A stretch of DNA of 64,000 bases from Jannaschia rubra. GTDB lineage: Bacteria > Pseudomonadota > Alphaproteobacteria > Rhodobacterales > Rhodobacteraceae. The notes beneath the pieces are model-generated. The model saw only the letters and a list, made by a program, of their open reading frames with translations. It was not told the origin of the DNA and did no database searches. The stretch spans positions 1 to 64,000 of the forward strand of contig NZ_CXPG01000027.1 of assembly GCF_001403735.1 (NCBI RefSeq), read 5' to 3'. The position numbers were made by a program, and so were the translations under genes. This document shows, piece after piece, positions 1 to 10,079 of the stretch (positions are counted from its first letter, which is position 1; each line of letters starts with the position of its first letter).

Positions 1-1
1 G

Positions 2-154
2 GTCGCGCACGTAGTCCCTCGCTGGAACGGGGAGTCTTCAGATGACCATTCCCAATGGCAGACCGTATTCCAGCATCAGAACGGTCTTCATCCGAAGGCC
101 TTACACCCTGAATACCGTAGAGCGGAAACTCAGGAAGTACGCAGCATTTTGTAG
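2..154 (+). CDS. 3' end of an unidentified gene (partial)
   Basis: A reading frame open from the window edge ends at a TAG at 152-154 and gives about 50 residues rich in His, Gln and Arg. I recognise no domain. It lies upstream of the type VI adaptor gene, and its DNA is less GC-rich than what follows. It could be the tail of a real gene cut by the window edge or a chance open frame; nothing in it decides. Confidence 0.25.
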   Translation, partial: VAHVVPRWNGESSDDHSQWQTVFQHQNGLHPKALHPEYRRAETQEVRSIL

Positions 155-254
155 GTCAGGCTCTGTACGGGCCTTCGCTACAACCTGCTCGAATGCCGGT
201 TTTTAGCTTAGCGTAGGATTTCACACTCTGCTGCAAACGACCCCCGATCCGACG

Positions 255-1343
255 GTGGGCCAGACCGCGCTGCGGGGCGAGCTGTTGCGCCTCGCCGTCG
301 ATCCGCGGTTCCGGGTCCTCGGCGTCTTCGACGGCGCGCTGCACGACGCCCTGCCGGTCCGCCTGGAGGCCGCCGGGGTGGCGCATCGCGCGCTGGTCAC
401 GGGCGAAGGCGAGCTACAGACCGTCGGGCCGTGGCTCGCCGATCCCGCCCCGGCGCAGCCGGAGGCCGGTCCGGATGTCGATCCGGACGACCTGTCCGAT
501 GCGGCGCTGGCGGACACGGCGAACCGGCTGGCCGCCGACATGAAGGCAGCACTGGAGCGGGGCGACCCAAAGGGCGGCGGCGTGCTGCCGGGCGAGGCCG
601 ACTGGTGGCCGGGCCGGGGCGGCGGCGACCTGCGCGACCGTGTCGAGGCCATGGCGGCCCTCGAGGCGCGCGCGCCGGGATCGGCGGTGTTCTGGATCCT
701 GCCGCGGGAGGTCGCGCCGGATGCCCTCTGGTCGCATCTGCGCCGCATCCGGCAGGTCATCGTTCCGGCGAATCATGTCGAGACCGGCGCCGCGACCGAC
801 GCGCGGGCCCCGGTCCTCCTGCGCCATGCCGACGGGGACGTCCTGACGGAGCTGCTTTCCGCGCTGTCCCCGCCGCAGGTAGCGCAGTTCCTCGGTCCTG
901 CCGCGGGCCTGCTGTTCCGCGCGCCGTCCCACCCGGACGCGAAGGGTGGTGTCCTGTGGCGGGTCGGGGCGAGCGACGCGCCCGCGCCCCCCGGCCCCCT
1001 GACGCTGGACGGCGCGCAAATGGACCGCATCGCCGCCACGCACCATGCCGGATCGCGCGAACGGGTCGGCCAGTACCTGCGCGACGTGGTCCCGGGCTGC
1101 GCCGCCCTCGACCGCGCCGCGCTGGCTGACCGGGTCCGCGCCTACGAGGAGGCGGGCGACCGCATGGGGCTGGAGACCGAGCGCGGGCACATGAAGTGGG
1201 CCTACCTCATGGCGGTGACGGAGGGCGGCATCGACGCGCCCGAGACGTGGGACGCCCTGCACGAGACCGAGGCGTCGCCGGACGCGCGCATCGACGACGT
1301 CCTCGCGGCGCTGGACGGCCTCTGGGACGGGGCGGAGGGCTGA
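255..1343 (+). CDS. DUF4123-type T6SS effector adaptor (possibly N-terminally truncated)
   Basis: The product (362 aa from a GTG start) has the look of DUF4123 proteins, chaperones that load effectors onto the VgrG spike of the type VI secretion system. The N-terminal half carries the short hydrophobic strands and the Trp-rich W-x-L-A-D-P stretch of that family; the C-terminal part is helical. There is no good ATG: the frame opens just after a TAG at 204-206 and the first plausible start is the GTG. Base composition changes near 205-230, so the natural N-terminus may have been lost in a rearrangement. Two small coupled genes follow, the usual adaptor-effector-immunity layout, but no VgrG, Hcp or other T6SS gene is in the window. 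The family call is by eye. Confidence 0.6.
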   Translation: MGQTALRGELLRLAVDPRFRVLGVFDGALHDALPVRLEAAGVAHRALVTGEGELQTVGPWLADPAPAQPEAGPDVDPDDLSDAALADTANRLAADMKAALERGDPKGGGVLPGEADWWPGRGGGDLRDRVEAMAALEARAPGSAVFWILPREVAPDALWSHLRRIRQVIVPANHVETGAATDARAPVLLRHADGDVLTELLSALSPPQVAQFLGPAAGLLFRAPSHPDAKGGVLWRVGASDAPAPPGPLTLDGAQMDRIAATHHAGSRERVGQYLRDVVPGCAALDRAALADRVRAYEEAGDRMGLETERGHMKWAYLMAVTEGGIDAPETWDALHETEASPDARIDDVLAALDGLWDGAEG

Positions 1344-1346
1344 GGG

Positions 1347-1880
1347 ATGGGCGGGCTCCTCAGGCTTCTGCGAGAGCTGCTCAAGCGCAAGCCGGCTCCG
1401 CGCCCCGATCCGCCGCGTCGCCCTGCCGATGCCGGCCGCGAGGCGGACCGCCGCGGCTCGCCACGGGCCGGGCGGGGCACGCCGTGTCGCGGATGCAGCC
1501 GCCCCGGCCGCCGGCACGACCCCTGCCGCACCAAGGGGAACGACCCGACCAAGGAGCGCAACTCGATGGCCGATCCCGATCACAAGCCGCAGATCGATGC
1601 GGAGATCGACGAGATCGTCGCCGGCAACGTCGAGAAGGTCGGCGAGCACTGGATCGCGCCGTCGGGCCGCCGCTACGCGCGCCACAACGACAGCCTGCAC
1701 CCCGTGGACGGCCCCGGGATCGTCGATCTGTCGCGGATGCAGCACCAGCTGGTGAAGGAGTTGAACAACAAGGGCCTGGATGGTGCGGGGCGGATGATGG
1801 ACGCGTTGCGGCAACGTGGCATCCTGACCGCGGACGAGGTCGCGCAGGTGGTGGATCTATGGAACAAGTGCCCCCGATGA
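1347..1880 (+). CDS. Small cysteine-cluster protein of the DUF4123 cassette (candidate effector)
   Basis: A 177-residue protein starting 3 nt after the adaptor gene. Residues 1-70 are basic and Pro/Arg-rich and contain a CxxC pair plus a third Cys (C-R-G-C then D-P-C). The C-terminal 100 residues form a compact alpha-helical domain containing an H-N-D-S-L-H-P stretch. Being second in the cassette makes it the natural candidate for the cargo carried by the adaptor, with the next gene as immunity; this is inference from gene order only. An internal ATG at residue 74 could start a shorter product. I do not recognise a toxin fold. Confidence 0.55.
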   Translation: MGGLLRLLRELLKRKPAPRPDPPRRPADAGREADRRGSPRAGRGTPCRGCSRPGRRHDPCRTKGNDPTKERNSMADPDHKPQIDAEIDEIVAGNVEKVGEHWIAPSGRRYARHNDSLHPVDGPGIVDLSRMQHQLVKELNNKGLDGAGRMMDALRQRGILTADEVAQVVDLWNKCPR

Positions 1881-2341
1881 CCCGCCCCGCGATCCCTCCC
1901 GCCCCACATCCCGACATCCTGGTGGCGCGCGCCGTGCCGTGGGACCGTCTTGCGCGCGGCCTGAGCGGCACGCTGGGGCTTCCGGCGTCTCACGTGATCC
2001 GCGGCGCCCTGCCGGCCGACGCGGACTACGACGCGCTGTTCGACCGCGGCTATCTCGTCGTAGGGCGCTATCCCGCCGGAACGTTCGAATGGATCGCGCA
2101 GGGCATGATGCGGCCCGGTAGTCTGACCGACGACGCCATGCGCGCCCTCGCCGCCGCCCTCGGCACCGTGGTCTGCCTCGACCGGTCCGTCCGCGATGCC
2201 GAACCCGACGTTACCGCCTACACGCCGGACGCCGTCCACCCCGGCATTTCCGTCGCCGAACGCGAGGACCGGGACGGCGAAACGTTCCTGACGTCCAGGC
2301 AGGTCGAACGACTGATCGAGGGGAACGTCGGGCGGGCCTAA
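1877..2341 (+). CDS. Small acidic protein overlapping the candidate effector (candidate immunity)
   Basis: A 154-residue protein whose ATG overlaps the upstream stop codon (ATGA), a sign of translational coupling. An in-frame ATG 18 nt upstream (1859) is also possible. The sequence is acidic, globular and without signal peptide or membrane segment, as expected of a cytoplasmic immunity protein, but I do not recognise a family. About 250 bases without a clear gene follow before the next locus. Confidence 0.55.
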   Translation: MTRPAIPPAPHPDILVARAVPWDRLARGLSGTLGLPASHVIRGALPADADYDALFDRGYLVVGRYPAGTFEWIAQGMMRPGSLTDDAMRALAAALGTVVCLDRSVRDAEPDVTAYTPDAVHPGISVAEREDRDGETFLTSRQVERLIEGNVGRA

Positions 2342-2588
2342 GGTCGGCGGATGGCGCGATAGGGCATACCTTCTGAAACGTCCCATGCAGATACCTTTCG
2401 CCAGCCTGGTGCGATCGTCTGAGGGGATAGGTCTAGATCGCGGTGCGTTACCAATCTTGGGTCTTCTGGTCATCATCGTGACCGCCGTTACATACTCAAT
2501 TGCCAGGTTCGAATTTTCGGCGTAACGCCTCGACGAGGCTACGACTCACCGGCACCGTCGCACCCCCCGACATTGGAAAGGGACGAAC

Positions 2589-2975
2589 ATGTCTCAACTG
2601 TCGCCTTTGGGCGACGCGTTTCGTCCGTTGGACGGGGCCGTCGTCCCCATGACCACCATCCAGGACACCGCCGCGCAGGCGGCCGCCGATCCTGTCGCGG
2701 GCAAGACCGTCGCCGAGATCATGGGCGAGATCGTCTGGCTCATGACGCAGGACCCGTCCGCGCGCGACATGCCGATCCGCGAGATCGAGCGGATCGTGAT
2801 GCCGGCGATCCTCACGCGGGCTTTTCATATCAGCTATATCCGGGTGGAAGCGACAGGCGTGCTTCAGCCCGTGAGTGTAGAATTGAACCGTTCGCTTCGA
2901 GCAGCGCGGGCTGACGCCGAACCGGGCAAGGACCGCCTACGGTTTTCCCTACCCCGTCACGTTCGCGATTGCTGA
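2589..2975 (+). CDS. HlyC-like toxin-activating lysine acyltransferase, shortened
   Basis: Residues 41-85 match the N-terminal core of RTX toxin acyltransferases (HlyC family), which fatty-acylate lysines of RTX toxins: the pattern G-E-I-V-W-L-M, then M-P-I, then I-V-M-P-A-I-L, is characteristic. The protein is only 128 residues (HlyC is about 170), the family signal stops near residue 85, and the tail is unrelated Arg-rich sequence. Where HlyC has its catalytic His in S-P-L-H, this protein reads D-P-S-A, so the His is missing. It is therefore probably a remnant. It sits just upstream of a giant RTX protein, as an activator would. The start has a weak GGGAC ribosome site. Confidence 0.55.
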   Translation: MSQLSPLGDAFRPLDGAVVPMTTIQDTAAQAAADPVAGKTVAEIMGEIVWLMTQDPSARDMPIREIERIVMPAILTRAFHISYIRVEATGVLQPVSVELNRSLRAARADAEPGKDRLRFSLPRHVRDC

Positions 2976-3005
2976 GGCTATCTGAGATCCTCAATAGGCA
3001 TCGCA

Positions 3006-3752
3006 ATGAACACTGGCTCTTTTATCATCCGCGGTCGGCCCGGCTTACTGACCATCGTAATTGCGCCGATCGCCTGCGTCATTCTGTCATTTACAACGCC
3101 TGTCGCCGCTCGGGCACTGGACTGCGACCTCTACCATGGATCGGATCCAGTTCGGCACCCGATTGCGATCTACGAGACGGCTCCGATGCTGGGCGGAGTC
3201 GCTGACGTCGAAGAGTTAATCTTCGATCCACGCTACGGCTTCGAGGGCCGCCCTCCGCCCGCGTTCGATCCTCCGCAGTCGTCGGTTCTCTTCGAGATCG
3301 ACATAGCGACAGGATTACCGCGTTTGGATCGCTCTCAACAGTCGATCCAAGGCGGCGAATACATGACCTTGCTTGTGCTGGGCAACGCGCCTGGAGCCCT
3401 TGCCACGTCGCTCACCGCCATCGTCGGCGCTCCAGTAAGCGAGCCACTGGCACCTCCGTCGTTCCGCACCACCGGTGAGAGCCTCGCAGGATACGAACTC
3501 GTCTCCGTCGCGAGACAGGATGACTCGGCGGTGGAGCGTCTGCAGGTCGGGGTCGATCGCGCAGAGGACGGCCGGATCACGTCGATCCTCTCGTGCGACC
3601 GCCGCGGCGTGGTTCCTAATCCGACATGTAGCGTCCGGGAAGAGGCGGATCGTCTCCAACTCAAGACGACCTTTCTCCGAGACCATCTCGATGAGATGGA
3701 CCGCATTCGCAATCGCGCAGCCGATTTCGCGGCTTGCCTTTTTGAGCACTGA
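3006..3752 (+). CDS. Hypothetical secreted protein upstream of the RTX gene
   Basis: A 248-residue protein with an N-terminal hydrophobic segment (about residues 14-36) ending in an A-x-A-like site, so probably exported. The mature part has four well-separated cysteines that could form disulfides in the periplasm. I recognise no domain. It ends 2 nt before the start of the RTX gene, implying co-transcription and perhaps a role as partner, processing factor or immunity protein for it; that role is inferred from position only. Confidence 0.65.
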   Translation: MNTGSFIIRGRPGLLTIVIAPIACVILSFTTPVAARALDCDLYHGSDPVRHPIAIYETAPMLGGVADVEELIFDPRYGFEGRPPPAFDPPQSSVLFEIDIATGLPRLDRSQQSIQGGEYMTLLVLGNAPGALATSLTAIVGAPVSEPLAPPSFRTTGESLAGYELVSVARQDDSAVERLQVGVDRAEDGRITSILSCDRRGVVPNPTCSVREEADRLQLKTTFLRDHLDEMDRIRNRAADFAACLFEH

Positions 3753-3754
3753 CA

Positions 3755-6700
3755 ATGGCAAATATTACGCAAAATCAACTCAGCACGCTTTCGGGCTTCG
3801 CCGCATCGGCGAACCGTACTGGATACTATCAATACCTGGACTCCATCGGGGTGGGTTACGAGTATGGTCAGCTTGCTTTGGACGTCGTCACAGGCGACAG
3901 CCGAAGCGGGCGCCTTGCCAACCTGTTCCTCGCCGAGACCGCGCAGGCTCGATATGGCGTCACCCTTCAGCCATCAGATGCGCAACAGATCAGCGTCGCG
4001 CTGATGCGTGCCGATCTTGCGGCACGTCAAGCGGCCTTTCAAGGTGGAGATGCGGGGGCACTCGACTACGCTGCGATCCGCGATTACCACGGTCAGGTCT
4101 TTACGTCATTCGGTCTAGGCGTTGACGCATGGACTGCGACCGTCCCATTGCGTCTCGCCGCGCAATATCCCCAACTCCTTGTCAATCCGGCGGGCGGCGT
4201 CTTCACTAGCGGCGCGGCTGCCGAGGCGCATATGTGGAACCTGCTCCTGGATGCGGGCGGCGTGACTTTCGGGCTCAAGAACGCCCCGCAAGCATTTTTG
4301 CCGAATGCTCAGACAGCTATTCATGACTGGGTCGCCTTCGTCGCGAACGCGACGGGGGATCCCACCGCGATCGCATGGGCGAGCGAGGTTACAGGATACA
4401 CGATCGATGAACTCGCCTATCTTATGGGCAACATCGGATCACCTTATCCGCCAGACCCTGGCAGGTTCTGCTTCCCCGCCGGCACGCCTGTCGCCACCTC
4501 ATCCGGCTCCGTTTCCATCGAAATCATCCGCCCCGGCGACGTAGTCTTTTCCTTTGACGCCTCCGCAGACGACGGGCGTGGCGCGCTTGTCCCCGCCCGC
4601 GTGGTGCGGTTGTTCTCGAACGAGACGACGGAATGGCTGCGGCTGTCGTGGACGGAGGGCGGTGCGGCGTGCGAGCTGACCGTCACACCAGGGCACCGCT
4701 TCCTGGATGCGGACGGAACCTTCCGGCGCATCGATGCGATCCTGAAGGATGCAGCGCCTCGCGTGGTGCTAGAGAACGGTACGATGGCCGACGTGACGGC
4801 CGAGCGGATCGTCTGGTCGGAGGCCACGGCGGACCTCTACGAGGCGGCACTGCCGATGGCGCGCGCGGCGGGCGACGGGCTGGCGCATGGGGTCTCTTCG
4901 CAGGCCTGGCGGTCCTACAACTTCGAGGTGGAGGGGCTGCATACTTACGTCGCGGGCGGCGTGCGGGTACACAACGACAGCCAGGCCACCATCGACCTCG
5001 CCGGCAGCCTCGGGCGGACCTTCGGGACGCAGCTGGGACAGGCGCTGGTCGCCGATGGCAGCCAGTTCGAGAAACTTCTCGCGGGCACTGCGCTCGGACT
5101 CATGACCGAGAATCTGGCCGAGGTCATCACCGATACCGGCTTCCACCTCTTCGACGGAACACAACTCAATTTCAGGTCGTCGCTCAGCGTGTCGATGCGC
5201 CAACTCGGCGATATTGGGTCGGAGTTCGGCGCGTCGCTTTCGGCCGGCGCCGTGTCGCTGATGGTGGCGGAGTTGGGCGAGGCGCTCGGGCTCGACGGCT
5301 TCGGCGCTGACCTCTTCAACTTCACGGCCACGACCTATGCCGGCTCGGTAGTCGAACAGGTGGCTCGCAACCCGACGGCCGCGCTGAACGGCATGGATTG
5401 GACCTCGCCCTGGGGCGCGGTCGGCGGTGCGGCCGGCGCGTTCTTCGGATCGCAGCTCGCCAACAAGGTCCTGGCGCCGGCCTCGCTGCAGGGGTCCATC
5501 GGCGGCTCGCTCGGGTCGATCGTCGGCACGTCGACGGCGCTCAGCTTCGCGGGCGGCAACGCGATCGGCGGGCTGGTGGGCAACATCCTTTTGCCGGGCG
5601 TCGGCGCCTTCGTCGGCTCGCTCCTGGGCACGTTCCTCGGCAACCTGTTCGGCGACGATCCTGACCCGCGCGCCTGGATCGACCTCTTTGCCACGAAGGC
5701 CAATGAAGGCGGCTATACCGGCGACTACAAGTTCTGGACGCTTTGGGAGTCGCTCGACGGCTTCCCGGCACAGACGACCGAGGATCTCGGCCTCGCCGTC
5801 CGCGACCTGACCCAGGGCTACTTGCGCAACCTTGAAGCGCTGGAACTCGCCAACGCCCATATCGATAACTATTCGGTCGGCCAGGGCCATCGCGACCTGA
5901 CTGGGCTCGAGGCCAACCCGCTGATCCGAGTACTCCAGAAGATGTTTATCGACGTGGATAGCAAGGGTAAGCTCAAGTTCTTCGTCAACGGCACGCAGGT
6001 GAACTCGGCCGAGAAGATGGTCGACGGCGCGGTCCTTGCCTTCCTGAAGGAGGCACAGCCCATCGGGGGCGATCTCCTGGTCAAACGGGCGGCGGCCAAT
6101 TCGACCGCGACCGACAGCGTCACCTTCTCGGCGCATCTCGCCGTGGCCGAGGAGTTCGGCCGCTACCAAGAGGATCGCGAGGCGATCAACGCGATGATTG
6201 CAGCGGAGCCCGATAGCGTCTTCACCGCCGGCTGGGCCATCGCCCTCACCCAAGCGCAGGAGCTTCGCCTGAGCCAGCTCAACCAGAACGACTTCAATGG
6301 CGGGCTTCAGGGTTTTCTGCATTCCCTGGCGCTTCTTGGGCTCAATGTAGCTCCCGGTGACGTGACCATATCGAAGGTTGCCGGCGGACGCGCGCAGATC
6401 GAGATCAAGGTCGCTCAGGCGGATATGATCCCGGGACTTACGCCCTTCTTGGCCAATGCGGTCACAACCGTCGAACACGCCGACGGCAGCGCCACGCTCC
6501 GTCTGCTCTACGACGGCAACATGGGCTCGGTCGGCTATACCGACGTCACCGGCAAGACAGCCAGCGGCTCGACCTTCCTCGTGACCGGCGAGACGTCGGG
6601 CCGTGACTTCTGGATCGCACCCGACAATGCGGCCTATCGTTTCGAGGATGTCGGCACCGGCCGGATCAAGGTGGGCGCGGCCGAGATCGAAGCCAGCGAC

Positions 6701-8959
6701 GACATCATCCTCGGCCGGGGCGGCGCGGACACGCTGCTGGGCGGCACCGGCTGGGACTGGATCGACGGGGGCGCGGGTAACGACCTGATCCGCGGTGGCG
6801 AGGGCGACGACGTCCTGCTGGGCGGGGCAGGCAACGACACGCTCTATGGCGATCAGGGTCGTGACTACATCGAGGGCGGCGCGGGCGCGGATGTCATCGC
6901 GGGGGCGAGCGGAACCGATCCGGCAGCGCCCGTCTGGTTTCTCGACTTCGCGACAGCGGGATATGCGCGGTCCGCCGCGGCGGTGCAGGTCAACCTGACG
7001 ACGAAGACCTATACGGGCGGCGACGCGGCGGGCGACACGCTCGTCAACATCGCCAACCTTGTCGGATCTCGGTTCAACGACCGCCTCACCGGCAACGGCA
7101 ACCGAAACGTCCTGGAGGGCGGCGCGGGGGCCGATACGCTCGACGGTGGCGGGACGACGACCAACCCCGACTTCGCGTCCTATCAGCGGTCGCCTGTCGG
7201 CGTGACGGCATCGCTCGGCAATCCAGCCATCAATACGGGCGACGCCCGCGGCGACGTCTATATCGGCATCGAGGGCCTTATTGGGTCCAACCTCGACGAT
7301 GTGCTCCATGGCGACGACGGCGCCAACTTCCTCTGGGGCGAGGCCGGCGATGATATCCTCGTCCTCGGCAAGGGCGCGGACGTCGCACTCGGCGGGTTCG
7401 GTTTCGACGTGGTGAGCTACCGGACGCAGACCGCTGGAATGACGATCAACCTGACCACGAAAGCCAGTTCCTCGGCCGTCTTCGCCGACGACACCTTCAT
7501 CGACGTCGAAGCCTTCGAGGCGACGGATCACAACGACACGCTCATCGGCCGCGCGGTCGGCGATGTCCTGATCGGCCGCTCGGGGAACGACAACATTCAA
7601 GGCTTGGATGGAGACGACGCGCTCGACGGCGGAGCCGGAGCCGACACGCTTGCGGGCGGGGCCGGTGCCGACATTCTCACCGGTGGCACCGGCAACGACG
7701 TCCTGATCGGTGGTCTGGGCCAGGATCGGCTGGACGGTGGAGCGGGCATTGACCGGGCGCAGTATCACACGGCGAGCTCGGGCGTGGTCGTGGACATGGC
7801 GACACCGTCGCTGAACACTGGGGAAGCCGCCGGCGACGTGTTCATCGGCATCGAGAACCTCCACGGCTCCGCCCATGGCGACGACCTGCGTGGCGATGGG
7901 CAGAACAATACGATCTGGGGATGGGACGGCAACGACACGCTCCATGGGCGCGACGGGGCGGACACGATCTACGGCGGAACAGGGAACGATATTCTCCTAG
8001 GCGGGACGGGAGCCGATCTGCTTGATGGCGGGTCGGGAACCGACCGCGCGCAATACGGCGCGGCCTCGGCTGCGGTGCGGGTCGATCTCCAGACCCCGAC
8101 CGTGAACACGGGCGAGGCGGCTGGCGACACCTTCATCTCCATCGAGGATCTACGCGGCTCCCGGCACAATGACGATCTACGCGGCGATGCGCAGAACAAT
8201 GTCATCTGGGGCGCCGACGGAAACGACATCCTCCGCAGCCGGGATGGCGCCGACCATCTGCTGGGCGGCAATGGAAACGACACCCTGTTTGGTGGGGCCG
8301 GTGAAGATCGGCTTGATGGCGGATCGGGAACCGACCGCGCCCAGTACAGCGAGGCCGCCGCGGCGGTTCGGGCCGATCTCCAGACCCCGACCGTGAACAC
8401 GGGCGAGGCCGCCGGTGACACCTTCTCGTCGATCGAAAACCTTCACGGATCGGCCTTCAACGACGACCTGCGCGGCGATGCACTGGCCAATACGCTCTGG
8501 GGCTGGGACGGGAACGATGCGCTCCACGGCCGCGACGGGGCCGACCATCTGCTGGGCGGCAAGGGCAATGACTCGCTTTGGGGCGGCACGGGCGCCGACC
8601 GGCTTGTCGGCGAGCAAGGCAAGGATATCCTCTACGGCGGCGCGGGGGACGGGGCGCGCGACGTCTTCGTCTTCAGCACAGTCGCCGACAGCCCTGTCGG
8701 GACGAACCGCGATGTCGTCTATGACTTCGTCTCAGGAATCGACGATTTCGAGTTCGCAGCGATCGACGCCAATACCAGCATCGCAGGAGACCAAGCCTTC
8801 GTCTTCTCCGGTACCACGGCGCAAGCCCATGCGATCTGGTTCACAGCTTCAGGGGCTGACCTAGTGGTTCGCGCGGACAACAACGGCGACAAGGTCGCAG
8901 ACATGGAAGTCATGGTCGCCAATATCGGAGCGCTTATGGCGGGAGACTTCGTTCTGTGA
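3755..8959 (+). CDS. RTX calcium-binding secreted protein with internal Hint (intein-like) domain
   Basis: A 1734-residue protein. Residues 1-238 are an uncharacterised N-terminal domain. Residues 239-407 form a Hint domain: Cys239 opens a C-F-P-A-G-T-P motif, a T-P-G-H block follows, and the end is H406-N407, as in bacterial intein-like elements and hedgehog-type domains that cleave themselves. Residues of about 545-640 are a Gly/Ala-rich stretch with many GxxxG steps that could insert in membranes. From about residue 982 onward come RTX nonapeptides (G-G-x-G-x-D) in several clusters, then a serralysin-type C-terminal domain carrying the type I secretion signal. No HlyB/HlyD/TolC-like genes are in the window, so export must rely on a transporter elsewhere. 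Likely an adhesin or toxin; the activity itself is unknown. Confidence 0.85.
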   Translation: MANITQNQLSTLSGFAASANRTGYYQYLDSIGVGYEYGQLALDVVTGDSRSGRLANLFLAETAQARYGVTLQPSDAQQISVALMRADLAARQAAFQGGDAGALDYAAIRDYHGQVFTSFGLGVDAWTATVPLRLAAQYPQLLVNPAGGVFTSGAAAEAHMWNLLLDAGGVTFGLKNAPQAFLPNAQTAIHDWVAFVANATGDPTAIAWASEVTGYTIDELAYLMGNIGSPYPPDPGRFCFPAGTPVATSSGSVSIEIIRPGDVVFSFDASADDGRGALVPARVVRLFSNETTEWLRLSWTEGGAACELTVTPGHRFLDADGTFRRIDAILKDAAPRVVLENGTMADVTAERIVWSEATADLYEAALPMARAAGDGLAHGVSSQAWRSYNFEVEGLHTYVAGGVRVHNDSQATIDLAGSLGRTFGTQLGQALVADGSQFEKLLAGTALGLMTENLAEVITDTGFHLFDGTQLNFRSSLSVSMRQLGDIGSEFGASLSAGAVSLMVAELGEALGLDGFGADLFNFTATTYAGSVVEQVARNPTAALNGMDWTSPWGAVGGAAGAFFGSQLANKVLAPASLQGSIGGSLGSIVGTSTALSFAGGNAIGGLVGNILLPGVGAFVGSLLGTFLGNLFGDDPDPRAWIDLFATKANEGGYTGDYKFWTLWESLDGFPAQTTEDLGLAVRDLTQGYLRNLEALELANAHIDNYSVGQGHRDLTGLEANPLIRVLQKMFIDVDSKGKLKFFVNGTQVNSAEKMVDGAVLAFLKEAQPIGGDLLVKRAAANSTATDSVTFSAHLAVAEEFGRYQEDREAINAMIAAEPDSVFTAGWAIALTQAQELRLSQLNQNDFNGGLQGFLHSLALLGLNVAPGDVTISKVAGGRAQIEIKVAQADMIPGLTPFLANAVTTVEHADGSATLRLLYDGNMGSVGYTDVTGKTASGSTFLVTGETSGRDFWIAPDNAAYRFEDVGTGRIKVGAAEIEASDDIILGRGGADTLLGGTGWDWIDGGAGNDLIRGGEGDDVLLGGAGNDTLYGDQGRDYIEGGAGADVIAGASGTDPAAPVWFLDFATAGYARSAAAVQVNLTTKTYTGGDAAGDTLVNIANLVGSRFNDRLTGNGNRNVLEGGAGADTLDGGGTTTNPDFASYQRSPVGVTASLGNPAINTGDARGDVYIGIEGLIGSNLDDVLHGDDGANFLWGEAGDDILVLGKGADVALGGFGFDVVSYRTQTAGMTINLTTKASSSAVFADDTFIDVEAFEATDHNDTLIGRAVGDVLIGRSGNDNIQGLDGDDALDGGAGADTLAGGAGADILTGGTGNDVLIGGLGQDRLDGGAGIDRAQYHTASSGVVVDMATPSLNTGEAAGDVFIGIENLHGSAHGDDLRGDGQNNTIWGWDGNDTLHGRDGADTIYGGTGNDILLGGTGADLLDGGSGTDRAQYGAASAAVRVDLQTPTVNTGEAAGDTFISIEDLRGSRHNDDLRGDAQNNVIWGADGNDILRSRDGADHLLGGNGNDTLFGGAGEDRLDGGSGTDRAQYSEAAAAVRADLQTPTVNTGEAAGDTFSSIENLHGSAFNDDLRGDALANTLWGWDGNDALHGRDGADHLLGGKGNDSLWGGTGADRLVGEQGKDILYGGAGDGARDVFVFSTVADSPVGTNRDVVYDFVSGIDDFEFAAIDANTSIAGDQAFVFSGTTAQAHAIWFTASGADLVVRADNNGDKVADMEVMVANIGALMAGDFVL
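7724..8596 (+). repeat. Three tandem 291-bp repeats inside the RTX gene
   Basis: Three consecutive in-frame units start at 7724, 8015 and 8306, each exactly 291 bp (97 residues). Each begins with D-R/L-L-D-G-G, carries a D-R-A-Q-Y block and a T-G-E-A-A-G-D block and ends with two RTX nonapeptides. A fourth, more diverged copy of the pattern lies around 7140-7430. The units look recently duplicated. Confidence 0.9.
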
Positions 8960-9111
8960 GGGTGCACCCCACTGGAACGCTTGGGTGAAACGTCCGGCTG
9001 CACGCACGGTGTTCCAGTAAGGTTACTCGCATCTTTCCGGAACGGGCTGGCGGCGAGGTCTAGACCCATGCGGCACGTCTGGAGCAACGTTCCTGAACCG
9101 CTCGAGAACGT

Positions 9112-9717
9112 TCACTCGGCTCCGCCCGTGCCACCTGCCTCCGCAGCCTTCGTCCGTGCCAGCACCCGGTAGACCGTCGGCCGAGACACGTCGAAGACCT
9201 CCGCGAGGTCGGAGATCGAGTACTCCTCCGTATCGTACATCCTGCGCAATTCGGCCTGACGGCGGTCCGACAGCTTTGGCTTCTTACCCTTGAGCTTCCC
9301 CTCTGACCGAGCGACGGCCATGCCCTCTTGGGTTCGCATGCGGATCAGGTCCGCCTCGAACTCGGCGAAGGTGGCGAGGATGTTGAAGAACATCCGTCCC
9401 ATCGGATCGGCGGGGTCGTGGACGGAAGGACCGAGGGCGAGCTTGACCCCGCGCTTCTCCAGCTCGTCGGCGATGGCGCGGGCGTCGGGAACGGAGCGGG
9501 CGAGCCGGTCGAGCTTGGGCACCACCAGCGTGTCGCCCTCCCGCACGGCGGCGAGGGCTTGGTCGAGGCCGGGCCGCGCCCGGTTCGCGCCAGTCAGCCC
9601 GTGGTCGGTGTAGATGCGGTCTTCGGCCACACCGAGCGCGATCAGAGCCCCACGCTGCGCGGCAAGATCCTGCCCGTGGGTCGAGCAACGGGCGTAGCCG
9701 ATGCGGGTGGCGGTCAT
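9112..9717 (-). CDS. Serine recombinase (resolvase/invertase)
   Basis: A 201-residue small serine recombinase. The N-terminal catalytic domain reads R-I-G-Y-A-R-C-S-T with the active-site serine, followed by the L-D-R-L-A-R motif. The long E helix and a C-terminal helix-turn-helix with D-V-S-R-P-T-V-Y-R bind the recombination site. I chose the ATG at 9717 because catalytic-domain homology begins there. No transposase is nearby, so this is probably a leftover of a Tn3-type element or a multimer-resolution enzyme. Direct copies of TGAGAATG upstream (9765 and 9790) may be part of its site. Confidence 0.85.
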   Translation of the reverse strand: MTATRIGYARCSTHGQDLAAQRGALIALGVAEDRIYTDHGLTGANRARPGLDQALAAVREGDTLVVPKLDRLARSVPDARAIADELEKRGVKLALGPSVHDPADPMGRMFFNILATFAEFEADLIRMRTQEGMAVARSEGKLKGKKPKLSDRRQAELRRMYDTEEYSISDLAEVFDVSRPTVYRVLARTKAAEAGGTGGAE

Positions 9718-10079
9718 GACGCGAGCTCCGGGTCCGCAATCTGTAGCGATAGACCCCCCGTCACTGAGAATGTCAACGTACCACCTTTGTGAGAATGCGG
9801 CCGCCCTGCCCCGCTTGGCTGCTCGTAGCCGATCGGAACGCTCTTCGAGGCGTCCGCTGATCGACCGGCTTGCGGACACTGCCCAAAGCCGCCGCCCACT
9901 ATTTAGTTCGTCAACGTTCGCTTTGCTTCATGGCACATAATAACTACGTCTAATATTTCACCCGAGATACAAAGAATGACAACGTTACCTTCAATTGGGC
10001 GATCTCATTGTTCTGATCGATGAGGAAGCAAGACACAACGGTTCTACGAGGTCCTAATCGGAACATCGCTCAGCGCAGG
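9718..10079. other. Intergenic region between resolvase and patatin genes
   Basis: About 360 bases with no supported gene and clearly lower GC at 9890-10020. It holds the resolvase promoter region with direct TGAGAATG repeats at 9765-9772 and 9790-9797, and copies of a CAACGTT motif at 9912-9918 and 9980-9986 that recurs in the control region at 14705-14888. No terminator is obvious. Confidence 0.5.

Noticed and set aside
1-250. Insertion-sequence end at the left edge of the window
   Set aside because: Composition changes near 205-230, but no terminal inverted repeat, target duplication or transposase frame could be found.
4769-7945. Very long open frame (over 1000 codons) on the - strand across the RTX gene
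   Set aside because: It is the mirror frame of the RTX repeats in GC-rich DNA; the composition is unnatural, there is no ribosome site, and the + strand frame has clear RTX and Hint motifs.
7724-8596. Regular 291-bp repeats considered as a CRISPR array or other DNA repeat array
   Set aside because: Repeats are in frame, abut without spacers and encode RTX units, so they are protein repeats.
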